Of a stretch of 64,000 nucleotides of DNA, positions 15,830 to 24,927 are shown in pieces. Both the position numbers and the translations under genes were made by a program. The notes beneath the pieces were generated by a model. That model searched no databases, had not been told where the DNA came from, and saw only the letters and a program-made list of their open reading frames with translations. The stretch is from Kordia sp. TARA_039_SRF (GTDB lineage Bacteria; Bacteroidota; Bacteroidia; Flavobacteriales; Flavobacteriaceae), in assembly GCA_006383075.2 (NCBI GenBank), contig SMNH02000005.1, forward strand, positions 62,001 through 126,000, given 5' to 3'. Position 1 is the stretch's first letter; each line of letters opens with the position of its first letter.

Positions 15830-18289
15830 ATGAGTGAGACAAAGTTTTTAAATATGGACAGTTTGTCATTTCAATCTATTGATGAAGATGCGGAATTGAT
15901 TCCGTTAATGACGCCCGAAGATGAAGAAGAAATTAATCGAGAAGAATTGCCACAAACTTTACCAATTCTTCCGCTGCGAAATACCGTTTTATTTCCTGGC
16001 GTAGTGATTCCAATTACGGCTGGACGCGATAAATCTATTCAACTGATTAAAGATGCGAATAATGGCGGAAAAGTCATCGGAGTAGTTTCTCAAAAAGATG
16101 AAGCTGTTGAAAATCCGAAATTAGAAGACATCAACACATTAGGAACCGTAGCGCGAATTTTACGCGTATTGCAAATGCCTGATGGAAACACTACAATTAT
16201 CATTCAAGGAAAAAAACGCTTTGAAGTAGATACCTTATTGCGTGATACACCGTACATGGAAGCTACGGTAAAAGAAGTTCCTGAAACGCGTCCTGAAAGA
16301 GATGACGAGGAGTTTACGGCAATTTTAGACTCCATTAAAGATATTGCATTACAAATTATCAAGGAAAGTCCAAACATTCCTTCGGAAGCTTCTTTTGCCA
16401 TTAAAAACATTGAAAGTTCGTCGTTCCTTATCAACTTCATTTCATCAAATATGAACTTGACGGTGAAGGAAAAACAAGAACTTTTGGCAATAACCGATTT
16501 AAAGTTACGTGCACTAGCGACGCTAAAAAGCATGAATTTGGAGATGCAAAAGCTCGAATTGAAGAACGATATTCAATCCAAAGTACGCAACGATTTAGAT
16601 CAGCAACAACGTGAATATTTCTTGCATCAGCAAATGAAGACCATCCAAGAAGAATTGGGCGGCGGCTCGTACGAGCAAGAAATTGAAGAAATGCGAAAGC
16701 GTGCTAAAAAGAAAAAGTGGAACGAAAAAGTAAAGAAGCATTTTGACAAAGAATTGGCAAAAATGCAACGTATGAATCCACAAGTTGCCGAATATTCCAT
16801 ACAACGTAACTATTTGGAGCTCTTTTTAGACTTGCCTTGGAATGAATTTAGCAAAGACAAATTTGATTTAAAGAAAGCACAAACCATTCTTGACCGTGAT
16901 CATTCTGGTTTGGAAGACGTGAAAAAACGTATCATAGAATATTTAGCAGTATTAAAACTGCGTAATGATATGAAATCGCCTATTTTATGTTTGTACGGAC
17001 CTCCTGGAGTTGGTAAAACCTCGCTTGGAAAATCGATTGCAGAAGCGCTGGGCAGAGAATATGTGCGTATTTCGCTTGGCGGATTGCGTGATGAAGCCGA
17101 AATCAGAGGACATCGTAAAACTTATATCGGAGCGATGCCAGGACGTATTATTCAAAGTTTGAAAAAAGCAGGAACATCCAATCCTGTGTTTGTGTTGGAT
17201 GAAATTGATAAACTATCTAGCAGTCACAATGGCGATCCGTCGTCTGCGATGTTGGAAGTATTAGATCCTGAGCAAAATACCGAATTCCACGATAATTTCT
17301 TGGAAATGGGTTACGACTTGTCAAAAGTGATGTTTATCGCAACAGCCAATAGTTTAAGTACTATTCAACCAGCATTGCGAGACCGAATGGAGATTATCAA
17401 TGTGACAGGATATACGACGGAAGAAAAAATTGAAATCGCAGGAAAACATCTTTTAAAGAAACAATTAAAAGAACACGGACTTACCGATAAAGATTTAAAA
17501 ATAGGGAAGAAGCAACTCGAAAAAATCGTGGAAGGTTACACACGTGAAAGTGGTGTGCGCGGATTGGAAAAGCAAATTGCTAAAATGGTACGTTATGCGG
17601 CAAAATCTATTGCGATGGAAGATGCGTACGATAAAAAAGTGACCAATGCTATTATTGAAGATGTATTAGGTCCTGCACGCATGGAGCGCAATAAATACGA
17701 AAATAATGATGTAGCAGGTGTTGTGACAGGTTTGGCGTGGACAAGTGTTGGCGGCGATATTTTATTTATAGAATCTACACTTTCTAAAGGAAAAGGAACG
17801 CTGACCATCACAGGGAACTTAGGAAAAGTGATGAAGGAATCTGCTACGATTGCGATGGAATATATGAAGTCAAACGCAGATGAGTTGGGCATTCAACCAG
17901 AAGTATTTTCAAAATACAACGTACACATTCACGTGCCAGAAGGTGCTACCCCAAAAGATGGCCCAAGTGCTGGAATTACGATGTTGACCTCATTGGTTTC
18001 CTTATTTACACAGAAAAAAGTGAAGAAAGATATTGCCATGACAGGAGAAATCACGTTGCGAGGAAAAGTACTGCCTGTTGGCGGAATTAAAGAAAAAATA
18101 TTGGCAGCAAAACGTGCGGGAATTAAAGAAATCATTCTATGTGCACAAAATGAACGCGATATTTTAGAAATTAAAGAATCGTATTTAAAAGGATTGAAAT
18201 TCCACTATGTAACTGAAATGCGAGAAGTTATAAAACATGCCATTACGGATGAGCCTGTGAAAAACGCAAAAGTATTGTCGGTAGACTAA
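15830..18289 (+). CDS. lon: ATP-dependent protease Lon (endopeptidase La)
   Basis: Homo-oligomeric cytosolic AAA+ protease that degrades misfolded and regulatory proteins. 819 residues. The N-terminal substrate-binding domain begins [19 protein letters not shown] (about 45-63). The Walker A motif GPPGVGKT is at 390-397 and Walker B is FVLDEIDKL. In the C-terminal protease domain the catalytic Ser713 lies in [10 protein letters not shown] and Lys756 lies 43 residues later, matching the Ser-Lys dyad spacing of E. coli Lon. The ATG at 15830 is used; the extra acidic N-terminus is common in Bacteroidota. It is a single-gene unit followed by a terminator. Confidence 0.97.
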   Translation: MSETKFLNMDSLSFQSIDEDAELIPLMTPEDEEEINREELPQTLPILPLRNTVLFPGVVIPITAGRDKSIQLIKDANNGGKVIGVVSQKDEAVENPKLEDINTLGTVARILRVLQMPDGNTTIIIQGKKRFEVDTLLRDTPYMEATVKEVPETRPERDDEEFTAILDSIKDIALQIIKESPNIPSEASFAIKNIESSSFLINFISSNMNLTVKEKQELLAITDLKLRALATLKSMNLEMQKLELKNDIQSKVRNDLDQQQREYFLHQQMKTIQEELGGGSYEQEIEEMRKRAKKKKWNEKVKKHFDKELAKMQRMNPQVAEYSIQRNYLELFLDLPWNEFSKDKFDLKKAQTILDRDHSGLEDVKKRIIEYLAVLKLRNDMKSPILCLYGPPGVGKTSLGKSIAEALGREYVRISLGGLRDEAEIRGHRKTYIGAMPGRIIQSLKKAGTSNPVFVLDEIDKLSSSHNGDPSSAMLEVLDPEQNTEFHDNFLEMGYDLSKVMFIATANSLSTIQPALRDRMEIINVTGYTTEEKIEIAGKHLLKKQLKEHGLTDKDLKIGKKQLEKIVEGYTRESGVRGLEKQIAKMVRYAAKSIAMEDAYDKKVTNAIIEDVLGPARMERNKYENNDVAGVVTGLAWTSVGGDILFIESTLSKGKGTLTITGNLGKVMKESATIAMEYMKSNADELGIQPEVFSKYNVHIHVPEGATPKDGPSAGITMLTSLVSLFTQKKVKKDIAMTGEITLRGKVLPVGGIKEKILAAKRAGIKEIILCAQNERDILEIKESYLKGLKFHYVTEMREVIKHAITDEPVKNAKVLSVD

Positions 18290-18318
18290 CGGAATTTGAA
18301 CTCGAAATTGAATTTGAA

Positions 18319-18353
18319 AATGAACTTGAATGTATGTTTGAGTTCATTTTTTT
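18319..18353 (+). terminator. Intrinsic terminator after lon
   Basis: AATGAACT (18319-18326) pairs with AGTTCATT (18341-18348) and is followed by a run of T's. Confidence 0.85.
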
Positions 18354-18424
18354 ATGACATTACAAAAGTGTTTTCAAAAGAATATACTATCATTTTTTAA
18401 TTCGTTCTGAGGTTTGAATTTCAA

Positions 18425-18492
18425 TGTCATTCCGCACTTGATGCGGAATCTGTTTTCTATGCTGTCAGATTCCTGCCTTCGCAGGAATGACA
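18425..18492. repeat. REP-like palindromic repeat between lon and the radical SAM gene
   Basis: The ends TGTCATTCC and GGAATGACA are inverted. Inside lie two hairpins: TTCCGC...GCGGAA (18430-18447) and TTCCTGC-CTTC-GCAGGAA. The layout resembles REP or MITE-type elements seen in many genomes. It lies where two genes converge, like the three larger elements in this window, but the sequence is different. Confidence 0.75.
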
Positions 18493-18517
18493 TGGGAATT
18501 CAATTGTAATTTCAGCT

Positions 18518-19729
18518 TTAAACCACACTAAAAAACTCTAAATCCTGTTTATATAAATCTTCAATACTGTCAAAATCTAGAGTATTGAGATAATCGATAA
18601 TTTCGTCAGCGTCCATTTTGGAAATACTGTCGTCGTACATGCTTGGCACCAATTTCATCATGGTATTTTGTATGTGCGAAATCAACAAAATCATGTCTTC
18701 GCAATACACAGACGGATTGTTGAAACCATTTTCCTTTTTGTGACGATGTACTAAACGACCACCGCGACAGACACTTGCAACGGGACATTCCAAACACTTT
18801 GTGCACAGTTTTTCCATGCTGTCTTGAAAATACAATTTTCCTAAAGGTGATTGTATGATTTCTTCAAAATCGTTGTTGACAACATTCAAACTCGTTTTGG
18901 TGAAGTTTTCGCCGCAGCCTTTTAGCGAATCAACAGCTTCAATATCGCCATTGGTTTCTATGACTAAGGCATGTGCTTCGTGACGCGCGATTTTTTGTGA
19001 GCCTAAAATAGCATTGGTCAAACCGTTAAAAAATGGAATAATTGGTCGGTTTTTATCTTGAATCCATAAATCGTATAATTCTATTAGCCATTTTCCCATC
19101 TCTTTTGGTTGATATGGAAAACTGTCATGTGTGTAATCTGGTAATAGAAAATTCACATAATCAGAAGAAATATCGGTTAAGTGTTGATATGTAACTTCCG
19201 CAGATTCGTCTAAATTCATCACACTAATTACAGATACAAACCCAAGTTTGCGTTTGAGCAATTTCAATCCTCGAATTACATCGTCGTAACTGCCATTTTC
19301 TTTGTGATCTTTCCGATACATGTCATGCGCTTTTTTAGTGCCATCTAAACTTACGCCAGGAAAAATTTTATATTCTTTTAGTACTGCAGCCCAATCATCA
19401 TCTATCAAAACGCCGTTGGTTTGCACGTTGTATTCAAACGTAGTTTCAGGGAATAGTTCTTTTAAGCTTTCCGCCTGACGGATAAATTTTCCAAAAAAAG
19501 ACTTGTCAATCAACAACGGTTCGCCACCGTGAAACGTAAAGGTAAACACTTCCTGCGGATGCGCTTTTAAGTAATTTTCCACACGATTGATGATTTGTGG
19601 AATAAGACTTTCCTTCATGAATTTTGGTTGATTCCGAAACGATGTATCGCCCAAATTGTACATAAAACAATACGAGCAATTCAAATTACATCGACTGGCA
19701 ACTTTTAAAACTAAACGATTGAAGTGCAT
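18518..19729 (-). CDS. Radical SAM/SPASM peptide maturase
   Basis: 403 residues from the ATG at 19729; a longer frame from 19777 would start inside a terminator hairpin and is rejected. The radical SAM cluster motif is C14-NLN-C18-SY-C21 (CX3CX2C), which binds the 4Fe-4S cluster that cleaves S-adenosylmethionine. The N-terminus LVLKVASRCNLNCSYCFMYN and the FHGGEPLL motif resemble the FxsB/GrrM-type peptide-modifying enzymes. The C-terminus has a SPASM-like Cys set (CTKCLECPVASVCRGG, then a Cys in YCEDM) for auxiliary clusters. It lies 113 bases after the small peptide gene at 20091-19843, which is probably its substrate. Known relatives form three-residue cyclophanes or thioethers; the reaction here is unknown. 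Confidence 0.88.
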   Translation of the reverse strand: MHFNRLVLKVASRCNLNCSYCFMYNLGDTSFRNQPKFMKESLIPQIINRVENYLKAHPQEVFTFTFHGGEPLLIDKSFFGKFIRQAESLKELFPETTFEYNVQTNGVLIDDDWAAVLKEYKIFPGVSLDGTKKAHDMYRKDHKENGSYDDVIRGLKLLKRKLGFVSVISVMNLDESAEVTYQHLTDISSDYVNFLLPDYTHDSFPYQPKEMGKWLIELYDLWIQDKNRPIIPFFNGLTNAILGSQKIARHEAHALVIETNGDIEAVDSLKGCGENFTKTSLNVVNNDFEEIIQSPLGKLYFQDSMEKLCTKCLECPVASVCRGGRLVHRHKKENGFNNPSVYCEDMILLISHIQNTMMKLVPSMYDDSISKMDADEIIDYLNTLDFDSIEDLYKQDLEFFSVV

Positions 19730-19756
19730 ATAAAAAAAGAGTAAAGTGAAAAATTG

Positions 19757-19817
19757 AAAAAAACAGTTGCTCAACACGTATAACTAAACATGTAAGGCAA
19801 TTTGAAGAGCAACTGTT
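19757..19817 (-). terminator. Intrinsic terminator/attenuator between precursor and maturase
   Basis: Reading leftwards, AACAGTTGCTC (19817-19807), a 34-base loop and GAGCAACTGTT (19772-19762) form a perfect 11-bp stem followed by T's. Most transcripts should stop after the peptide gene, with some read-through into the enzyme gene. Confidence 0.8.
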
Positions 19818-19842
19818 ACGATTTTATGTTTAAATATTAATA

Positions 19843-20091
19843 TTAACCTTCTTGGCGTACAGGCGCATGTTCTACTGGCTCATACGGCAATTCTCCATCT
19901 TTTAAACAACGTCCTAAACGCTCGTGCCAATAATAACCATCTGGACATCTTGGTCCGCCACCGCCAGTTGGGTAGTGAATAATATCATCGATAGGAACAT
20001 CTGCAAGTCCTCCAAAGATGTTGTCTAAATCTTCAATCTGTTTTTCAGATAACGCATCTACTGTTTTGTGTAAAAAAAACTTTTTTTTCAT
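19843..20091 (-). CDS. GG-leader RiPP precursor, partner of the radical SAM enzyme
   Basis: 82 residues, ATG at 20091. The leader MKKKFFLHKTVDALSEKQIE... ends with FGG at residues 26-28, like double-Gly leaders. The putative core is LADVPIDDIIHY, then a Gly run, then a Cys-bracketed block, CPDGYYWHERLGRC (Cys49 and Cys62), and a tail rich in Pro and Glu. The aromatic cluster YYWH next to charged residues is the kind of site that cyclophane-forming radical SAM enzymes modify, though this is inference. The gene is followed by a terminator and then the maturase, an order typical of RiPP loci. No peptidase or exporter gene is adjacent. I do not recognise the peptide family. Confidence 0.75.
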   Translation of the reverse strand: MKKKFFLHKTVDALSEKQIEDLDNIFGGLADVPIDDIIHYPTGGGGPRCPDGYYWHERLGRCLKDGELPYEPVEHAPVRQEG

Positions 20092-20405
20092 AATAGTTTT
20101 GATTGTTTTGATCTCTACTCTAATATTTAAAATGGCTTTTGGAGTTCCTCCATTGGTGAATTAATTCGTATTCAATGTACGTTGATTTGTAGCTTAAAAA
20201 CAAGGAAACCCAGTGCGGTTTTATAAAATGTCATCAAAAATAAATTGCTTTCATTGCTATATTTGCAAAGGATTGCCAAGAAAAAGTGTAGTTTTGCTAC
20301 TGAAAAAAATCAATTAAAAGAAATATCTAAAGTTTTTTAAAAAAGGTGTAAAATATTTACAACATGTAAGCGTTTTGATTAAAAGATTTTAGTTACTTTG
20401 TACAC
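20092..20405. promoter_or_regulatory. Divergent promoter region between the precursor peptide and porQ
   Basis: This 314-base AT-rich spacer must hold promoters for both directions. Towards porQ, TTTG near 20374 and TACTTTG at 20394-20400 are roughly the -33/-7 boxes but one base short of the usual TAnnTTTG. Nothing else is recognised. Confidence 0.4.
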
Positions 20406-21425
20406 ATGCAGAAAAAGCTCCTCTTTTCCTTTTTTTTGTTGATGACGACATTGGCTTCCGCGCAAATTGGAGGGCGATATACGTATCAGTTTTTAAACCT
20501 AATTTCGTCACCTCGACAAGCGGCTCTTGGCGGAAAGGTGATTACCAATTATGATAAAGATGTAAATCAAGCATTATTCAATCCAGCAACGATTAATTAC
20601 CGAATGGACAATCAGTTGTCTGTCAATTATGTTAATTACTTAGGTGATGTCAATTACGGTTCTGCTGCGTATGCGTATACTTGGGACAGAAGAGTGCAAA
20701 CCTTTCACGCTGGTGTAACCTATGTTTCGTATGGTCAGTTTGACGGATATGATGTGGAAGGAAATTCCACAGGGACTTTTACAGGAAATGAAGTCGCATT
20801 ATCGCTTGGTTACGCGTACAACATTCCACGAACAGATATTCATGTAGGTGCGAATGCTAAGTTTATCAATTCAAAACTAGAACAATACAATTCCTTTGGC
20901 GGCGCTGTCGATTTGGGAATTATGTATATTAATGAAGAATTGGAATTTAATGTCGCGTTGGTTGCCCGAAACATCGGAATACAATTTACAACTTATGCAG
21001 GCGTGCAAGAACAATTGCCTTTTGAGCTGATTTTAGGATTGTCACAAAAGCTAGAGCACGTTCCAATTCGTTGGCATCTTACTTTTGAAAACTTACAGGA
21101 ATGGAATATTGCATTTGCCAATCCGAACCGTGCAGAGCAATCGATTGAAGGTGGCACTACCGAAGAAAAAGTAGGTTTCTTGCAAAATGTTATCAGACGT
21201 ACCATTGTAGGTGTAGAATTGTTTCCAGACAGAGGTTTTAATATTCGATTGGGGTATAATTTCCGTAGAGGAGAAGAGCTTAAAATTATTGACCAACGTA
21301 ATTTTTCAGGAATTACGGCAGGTTTTGGACTTCGCATCAATAAGCTTAAATTTGATTATACCTACGCACGTTATGCAATTGCAGCCAATACAAGTATGTT
21401 TGGTGTTACGATTAATTTGCAATAA
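20406..21425 (+). CDS. porQ: Type IX secretion system protein PorQ
   Basis: 339 residues. A signal peptide (MQKKLLFSFFLLMTTLASA) is followed by the PorQ signature QIGGRYTYQFLNLISSPRQAALGGKVITNYDKDVNQALFNPATIN. The rest is alternating beta strands ending in an aromatic C-terminal strand, as in an FadL-type outer-membrane barrel. PorQ is part of the type IX secretion system found only in Bacteroidota; with PorU/PorV/PorZ it belongs to the machinery that attaches exported proteins to the surface. It is followed 33 bases later by cmk, an order seen in other flavobacteria. The other type IX genes lie elsewhere. Confidence 0.92.
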   Translation: MQKKLLFSFFLLMTTLASAQIGGRYTYQFLNLISSPRQAALGGKVITNYDKDVNQALFNPATINYRMDNQLSVNYVNYLGDVNYGSAAYAYTWDRRVQTFHAGVTYVSYGQFDGYDVEGNSTGTFTGNEVALSLGYAYNIPRTDIHVGANAKFINSKLEQYNSFGGAVDLGIMYINEELEFNVALVARNIGIQFTTYAGVQEQLPFELILGLSQKLEHVPIRWHLTFENLQEWNIAFANPNRAEQSIEGGTTEEKVGFLQNVIRRTIVGVELFPDRGFNIRLGYNFRRGEELKIIDQRNFSGITAGFGLRINKLKFDYTYARYAIAANTSMFGVTINLQ

Positions 21426-21457
21426 GCGTACAATTCAAAAGGAAAAAGAACGCGCTC

Positions 21458-22150
21458 ATGAAAAAAATTATCATTGCCATTGATGGCTTTTCATCTACAG
21501 GAAAAAGTACCATTGCCAAGCAACTCGCAAAAGAACTAGCTTATATTTATGTAGATACTGGCGCTATGTATCGAGCAGTTACGCTGTATGCAATGCGTAA
21601 AGGTTTTATTGATGAACATCACTTTGAGGAAAGCGATTTGGTTACAGCTTTAAATGACATTCATTTAAGTTTTGTATATAATGATGAATTGGGCTTTGCC
21701 GAAATGTACTTGAATGATGAAAATGTTGAAAAAGAAATCCGAACCTTGCAAGTGTCTGACCATGTAAGTAAAGTAGCGGCAGTTCCAGAAGTTCGGTATC
21801 AGTTGGTAAAACAACAGCAACAAATGGGCAAAGAAAAGGGCATTGTGATGGATGGAAGAGATATTGGAACTGTAGTTTTTCCCGATGCAGAATTGAAAAT
21901 ATTTATGACTGCTTCTCCTGAAAAAAGAGCGATTCGTCGTTACAAAGAATTGATTGAAAAAGGCGATGATGTCAAGTATGAAGATGTGTTACGAAACGTT
22001 CAAAACAGAGATTATATAGATTCTCACAGAGAAGATTCACCCTTGCGAAAAGCAGAAGGCGCTGTAACAATTGACAATAGTGATATGGGACTTAAAGAAC
22101 AGTTTGAACGTATTTTGAGTTTGGCGCAGCGGATTATTAACGCCGCATAA
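21458..22150 (+). CDS. cmk: (d)CMP kinase
   Basis: 230 residues. Transfers phosphate from ATP to CMP or dCMP in pyrimidine nucleotide recycling. The P-loop is IAIDGFSSTGKSTIAKQL (about 4-21). The CMP-binding parts show YVDTGAMYRAVTLYA and VMDGRDIGTVVFPDAELKIFMTAS. The later IDSHREDSPLRKAEGAVTIDNS is also conserved. The length and motif spacing match bacterial Cmk. It is co-directional with porQ (33-base gap) and probably co-transcribed. A palindromic repeat with terminator-like ends follows at 22168. Confidence 0.97.
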   Translation: MKKIIIAIDGFSSTGKSTIAKQLAKELAYIYVDTGAMYRAVTLYAMRKGFIDEHHFEESDLVTALNDIHLSFVYNDELGFAEMYLNDENVEKEIRTLQVSDHVSKVAAVPEVRYQLVKQQQQMGKEKGIVMDGRDIGTVVFPDAELKIFMTASPEKRAIRRYKELIEKGDDVKYEDVLRNVQNRDYIDSHREDSPLRKAEGAVTIDNSDMGLKEQFERILSLAQRIINAA

Positions 22151-22167
22151 AAACTTTTGAAAATAAA

Positions 22168-22310
22168 AAAAGAGACTGTCTAAAAAGTTCCAATTTCGTC
22201 AAGCCGAACTTGATTCGGGTTCCCATAACAGTCGAAAATTAGTGTGATGAGATTCTGAGTCAAGCTCAGAATGACGTTAGTTTAAATTAAATTTTTTAGA
22301 CAGTCTCTTT
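22168..22310. repeat. Interspersed palindromic element, copy 2
   Basis: Best-preserved copy. The terminal inverted repeats are AAAGAGACTGTCTAAAAA (22168-22185) and TTTTTTAGACAGTCTCTTT (22292-22310). Inside, CCGAACTTGATTCGG and ATTCTGAG-TCAAG-CTCAGAAT are nested palindromes. With flanking A and T tracts, it would act as a bidirectional terminator between the converging cmk and LysM genes. No coding capacity. Confidence 0.9.
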
Positions 22311-22331
22311 CTATTCTTATAATGTCGTCAA

Positions 22332-22715
22332 TTACGATACATTCGGAATCACTAACTCTTGTCCTGGATGAATAACATCTGGATTGTCTAAAATATCTGT
22401 ATTGGCTTTAAAAATAGCGTGGTACTGATTTGCTTTTCCATAGTAATGCTTTGCAATTTTACCTAAGGTATCACCACTTTTTACAGTATGACGGTGAAAA
22501 ACAGATTCGTCAGCTACTTTAATATCTGCTTCAATATCTTGTGGCATTTCTCCACCAAGTTCTTTGATTTTATCCCAAAGTAGGTTCTTTTCATATTGCG
22601 TTCCAGCAGTTCCACTAACTTTCAATATACCATTTACTTCTTGTACATCTCCGTTTTGAATATTCAATTCTTCGCCAAGGTCTAATACTGGTTGATATTT
22701 CGATTTTACACTCAT
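22332..22715 (-). CDS. BON/LysM domain protein (YgaU/Kbp-like)
   Basis: 127 residues. The N-terminal half (about 1-70) has a BON-like pattern (VNGILKVSGTAGTQYEKNLLWDKIKEL). The C-terminal half is a LysM domain, HTVKSGDTLGKIAKHYYGKANQYHAIFKANTDILDNPDVIHPGQELVIP. This arrangement is that of E. coli YgaU (Kbp), a potassium-binding cytosolic protein. Despite the LysM, no signal peptide is seen. The role in potassium sensing is inferred from the family. The gene is a single unit, converging on cmk across repeat copy 2. Confidence 0.88.
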   Translation of the reverse strand: MSVKSKYQPVLDLGEELNIQNGDVQEVNGILKVSGTAGTQYEKNLLWDKIKELGGEMPQDIEADIKVADESVFHRHTVKSGDTLGKIAKHYYGKANQYHAIFKANTDILDNPDVIHPGQELVIPNVS

Positions 22716-22861
22716 TCTTTTGTTATTTTAATTATTAATATTATAAAGATAAAGCAAAAAAATAAATTTTAGGTTATAAGAATGTTACAATCTTTTTTTT
22801 CGATAAAAATCGAATTTTACAGACAAATTGCACGAAAGCGTGTGGTTTGCACGACTATTTG

Positions 22862-22892
22862 TTTGTAAATCAAAATAATAATCTTACTTTTG
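22862..22892 (+). promoter_or_regulatory. Bacteroidota-type promoter of rpsA
   Basis: TTTG at 22862-22865, 19 bases, then TACTTTTG at 22885-22892: an exact TTTG-N19-TAnnTTTG match. Transcription would begin near 22899. Confidence 0.8.
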
Positions 22893-22968
22893 CACTCCTT
22901 TTTAGCATGACGGAGAATCGAAAAGGGAATAAAAAAATTATATAAACATAACATTCTACTACTTTTAC

Positions 22969-22989
22969 ATGCGAAGACTCTCTAAATGA
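22969..22989 (+). CDS. Possible six-codon upstream ORF of rpsA
   Basis: ATG CGA AGA CTC TCT AAA TGA encodes MRRLSK. Its TGA overlaps an in-frame ATG of rpsA (22986) as ATGA. This could couple translation from the uORF to an rpsA start 10 codons upstream of the usual one. It is short enough to be chance. Confidence 0.25.
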   Translation: MRRLSK

Positions 22990-23015
22990 GTAGTATACAA
23001 ATTTTACATCAGCAC

Positions 23016-24791
23016 ATGGCTGAAGAAAACACAAACACAGACGTTCAGGACGTTAAAAACCCTGAAGAATTCTTAGCAAACTTCAACTGGCACAATTACG
23101 AAGAAGGAATTGACCAAGTAGAAGACGAAAAGTTAGAAGAATTCGAAAAATTAGTAGCAGAAAATTTCGTTGATACAGATGACGATGCTGTAGTAGATGG
23201 AACTGTAGTTAGAATGACCGACAGAGAAGCGATTATTGACATTAATGCTAAATCTGAAGGAGTTATTTCTTTAAACGAATTTCGTTACAATCCTGATTTA
23301 AAAGTAGGAGACAAAGTTGAAGTATTAATTGACGTTCGTGAAGACAAAACAGGTCAGTTAGTATTATCACACAGAAAAGCGAGAACTATCAAAGCGTGGG
23401 ATCGTGTAAATGCGGCTCATGACAAAGGAGAAATCGTTAATGGTTTTGTGAAGTGCAGAACTAAAGGTGGTATGATTGTAGACGTATTCGGAATTGAAGC
23501 GTTCTTACCAGGATCTCAAATTGACGTGAAGCCAATTAGAGATTACGATCAGTATGTAAACAAAACTATGGAATTCAAAGTGGTTAAAATTAACCATGAA
23601 TTCAAAAACGTGGTAGTTTCTCATAAAGCGCTTATCGAAGCAGATATCGAAGAGCAGAAGAAAGAAATTATCGGTCAATTAGAAAAAGGTCAAGTATTAG
23701 AAGGAGTTGTGAAAAACATTACTTCGTACGGTGTATTCATCGACCTTGGAGGTGTTGACGGATTAATCCACATTACCGATCTTTCTTGGTCACGTATCAA
23801 CCATCCAAACGAGGTTGTTGAATTAGACCAGAAATTAAACGTAGTAATCCTTGATTTTGATGATAACAAATCAAGAATCCAATTAGGATTAAAACAATTA
23901 AGCGCACATCCATGGGAAGCTTTAGATTCTGAATTAAAAATCGGAGATAAAGTAAAAGGAAAAGTAGTTGTTATTGCTGATTATGGAGCATTTATCGAAG
24001 TAGCAGAAGGTGTTGAAGGATTGATTCACGTATCAGAAATGTCTTGGTCTACACACTTACGTTCGGCGCAAGATTTCGTAAATGTGGGTGATGAAGTAGA
24101 AGCGGTTATCTTAACATTAGATAGAGAAGATCGTAAAATGTCATTAGGTATCAAGCAATTAACGCCAGATCCATGGACAGATATTACTACGAAATACCCT
24201 GTAGGTTCTAAGCACACAGGAACGGTTCGTAACTTTACTAACTTTGGTGTATTCGTAGAATTAGAAGAAGGTATTGACGGATTGATTTATATCTCTGACT
24301 TATCTTGGACTAAGAAAGTGAAGCATCCATCTGAGTTTGTTACGGTTGGTGACAAATTAGAAGTATTGGTATTAGAATTAGACGTAGAAGGACGTAAATT
24401 AAGTTTAGGTCACAAACAAACTACTGAAAATCCTTGGGATAAGTACGAAGCTGAGTTTGGTGTAGGAACTACGCACACTGCGGAAATCACTGATACAAAT
24501 GACAAAGGAGCAACGGTTGCTTTAAACGATGATGTAGTAGCATTTATTCCTTCTCGTCACTTAGAAAAAGAAGACGGAAAGAAATTGAAGAAAGGTGATA
24601 CAGCGGAGTTTAAAGTTATTGAGTTCAACAAAGAATTCAAGAGAGTTGTAGCTTCTCATACAGCAATTTTCCGTGAGGAAGAGCAAAAGAATGTACAAGC
24701 AGCTGCTAAAAAGCAGCAATCTGCTGAAAAGACAACGCTTGGAGATTTAGATGCTTTACAAGAATTGAAAGACAAAATGGAAGGAAAATAA
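23016..24791 (+). CDS. rpsA: 30S ribosomal protein S1
   Basis: Binds mRNA on the 30S subunit. The 591-residue protein begins MAEENTNTDVQD, like other flavobacterial S1 proteins; a start at 22986 would add 10 residues and is the alternative. Several S1 (OB-fold) repeats are visible, for example GQVLEGVVKNITSYGVFIDLGG, GDKVKGKVVVIADYGAFIEV and GSKHTGTVRNFTNFGVFVEL. The acidic N-terminus WHNYEEGIDQVEDEKLEEFEKLV is typical of the phylum. No Shine-Dalgarno sequence is seen, as usual for Bacteroidota. It is a single-gene unit with a matching promoter (22862-22892) and a strong terminator. Confidence 0.96.
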   Translation: MAEENTNTDVQDVKNPEEFLANFNWHNYEEGIDQVEDEKLEEFEKLVAENFVDTDDDAVVDGTVVRMTDREAIIDINAKSEGVISLNEFRYNPDLKVGDKVEVLIDVREDKTGQLVLSHRKARTIKAWDRVNAAHDKGEIVNGFVKCRTKGGMIVDVFGIEAFLPGSQIDVKPIRDYDQYVNKTMEFKVVKINHEFKNVVVSHKALIEADIEEQKKEIIGQLEKGQVLEGVVKNITSYGVFIDLGGVDGLIHITDLSWSRINHPNEVVELDQKLNVVILDFDDNKSRIQLGLKQLSAHPWEALDSELKIGDKVKGKVVVIADYGAFIEVAEGVEGLIHVSEMSWSTHLRSAQDFVNVGDEVEAVILTLDREDRKMSLGIKQLTPDPWTDITTKYPVGSKHTGTVRNFTNFGVFVELEEGIDGLIYISDLSWTKKVKHPSEFVTVGDKLEVLVLELDVEGRKLSLGHKQTTENPWDKYEAEFGVGTTHTAEITDTNDKGATVALNDDVVAFIPSRHLEKEDGKKLKKGDTAEFKVIEFNKEFKRVVASHTAIFREEEQKNVQAAAKKQQSAEKTTLGDLDALQELKDKMEGK

Positions 24792-24820
24792 TTTTCTAAC
24801 ATTTTTGTAAATACACGAAG

Positions 24821-24849
24821 GCCGTTTCAGTTTTGAAACGGCTTTTTTT
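24821..24849 (+). terminator. Intrinsic terminator after rpsA
   Basis: GCCGTTTC (24821-24828), a six-base loop, GAAACGGC (24835-24842), then seven T's. Confidence 0.95.
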
Positions 24850-24891
24850 ATGGTTCTCTTCAAAATTAAAGTATCATTCTAAAAAAATCTG

Positions 24892-24899
24892 TACTTTTG
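24892..24899 (+). promoter_or_regulatory. -7 box of the pyrR promoter
   Basis: TACTTTTG fits TAnnTTTG, 28 bases before the pyrR ATG. No clear TTTG -33 box is seen upstream. Confidence 0.55.
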
Positions 24900-24927
24900 T
24901 ACTCCAAATACCATTTGGACAAACACT

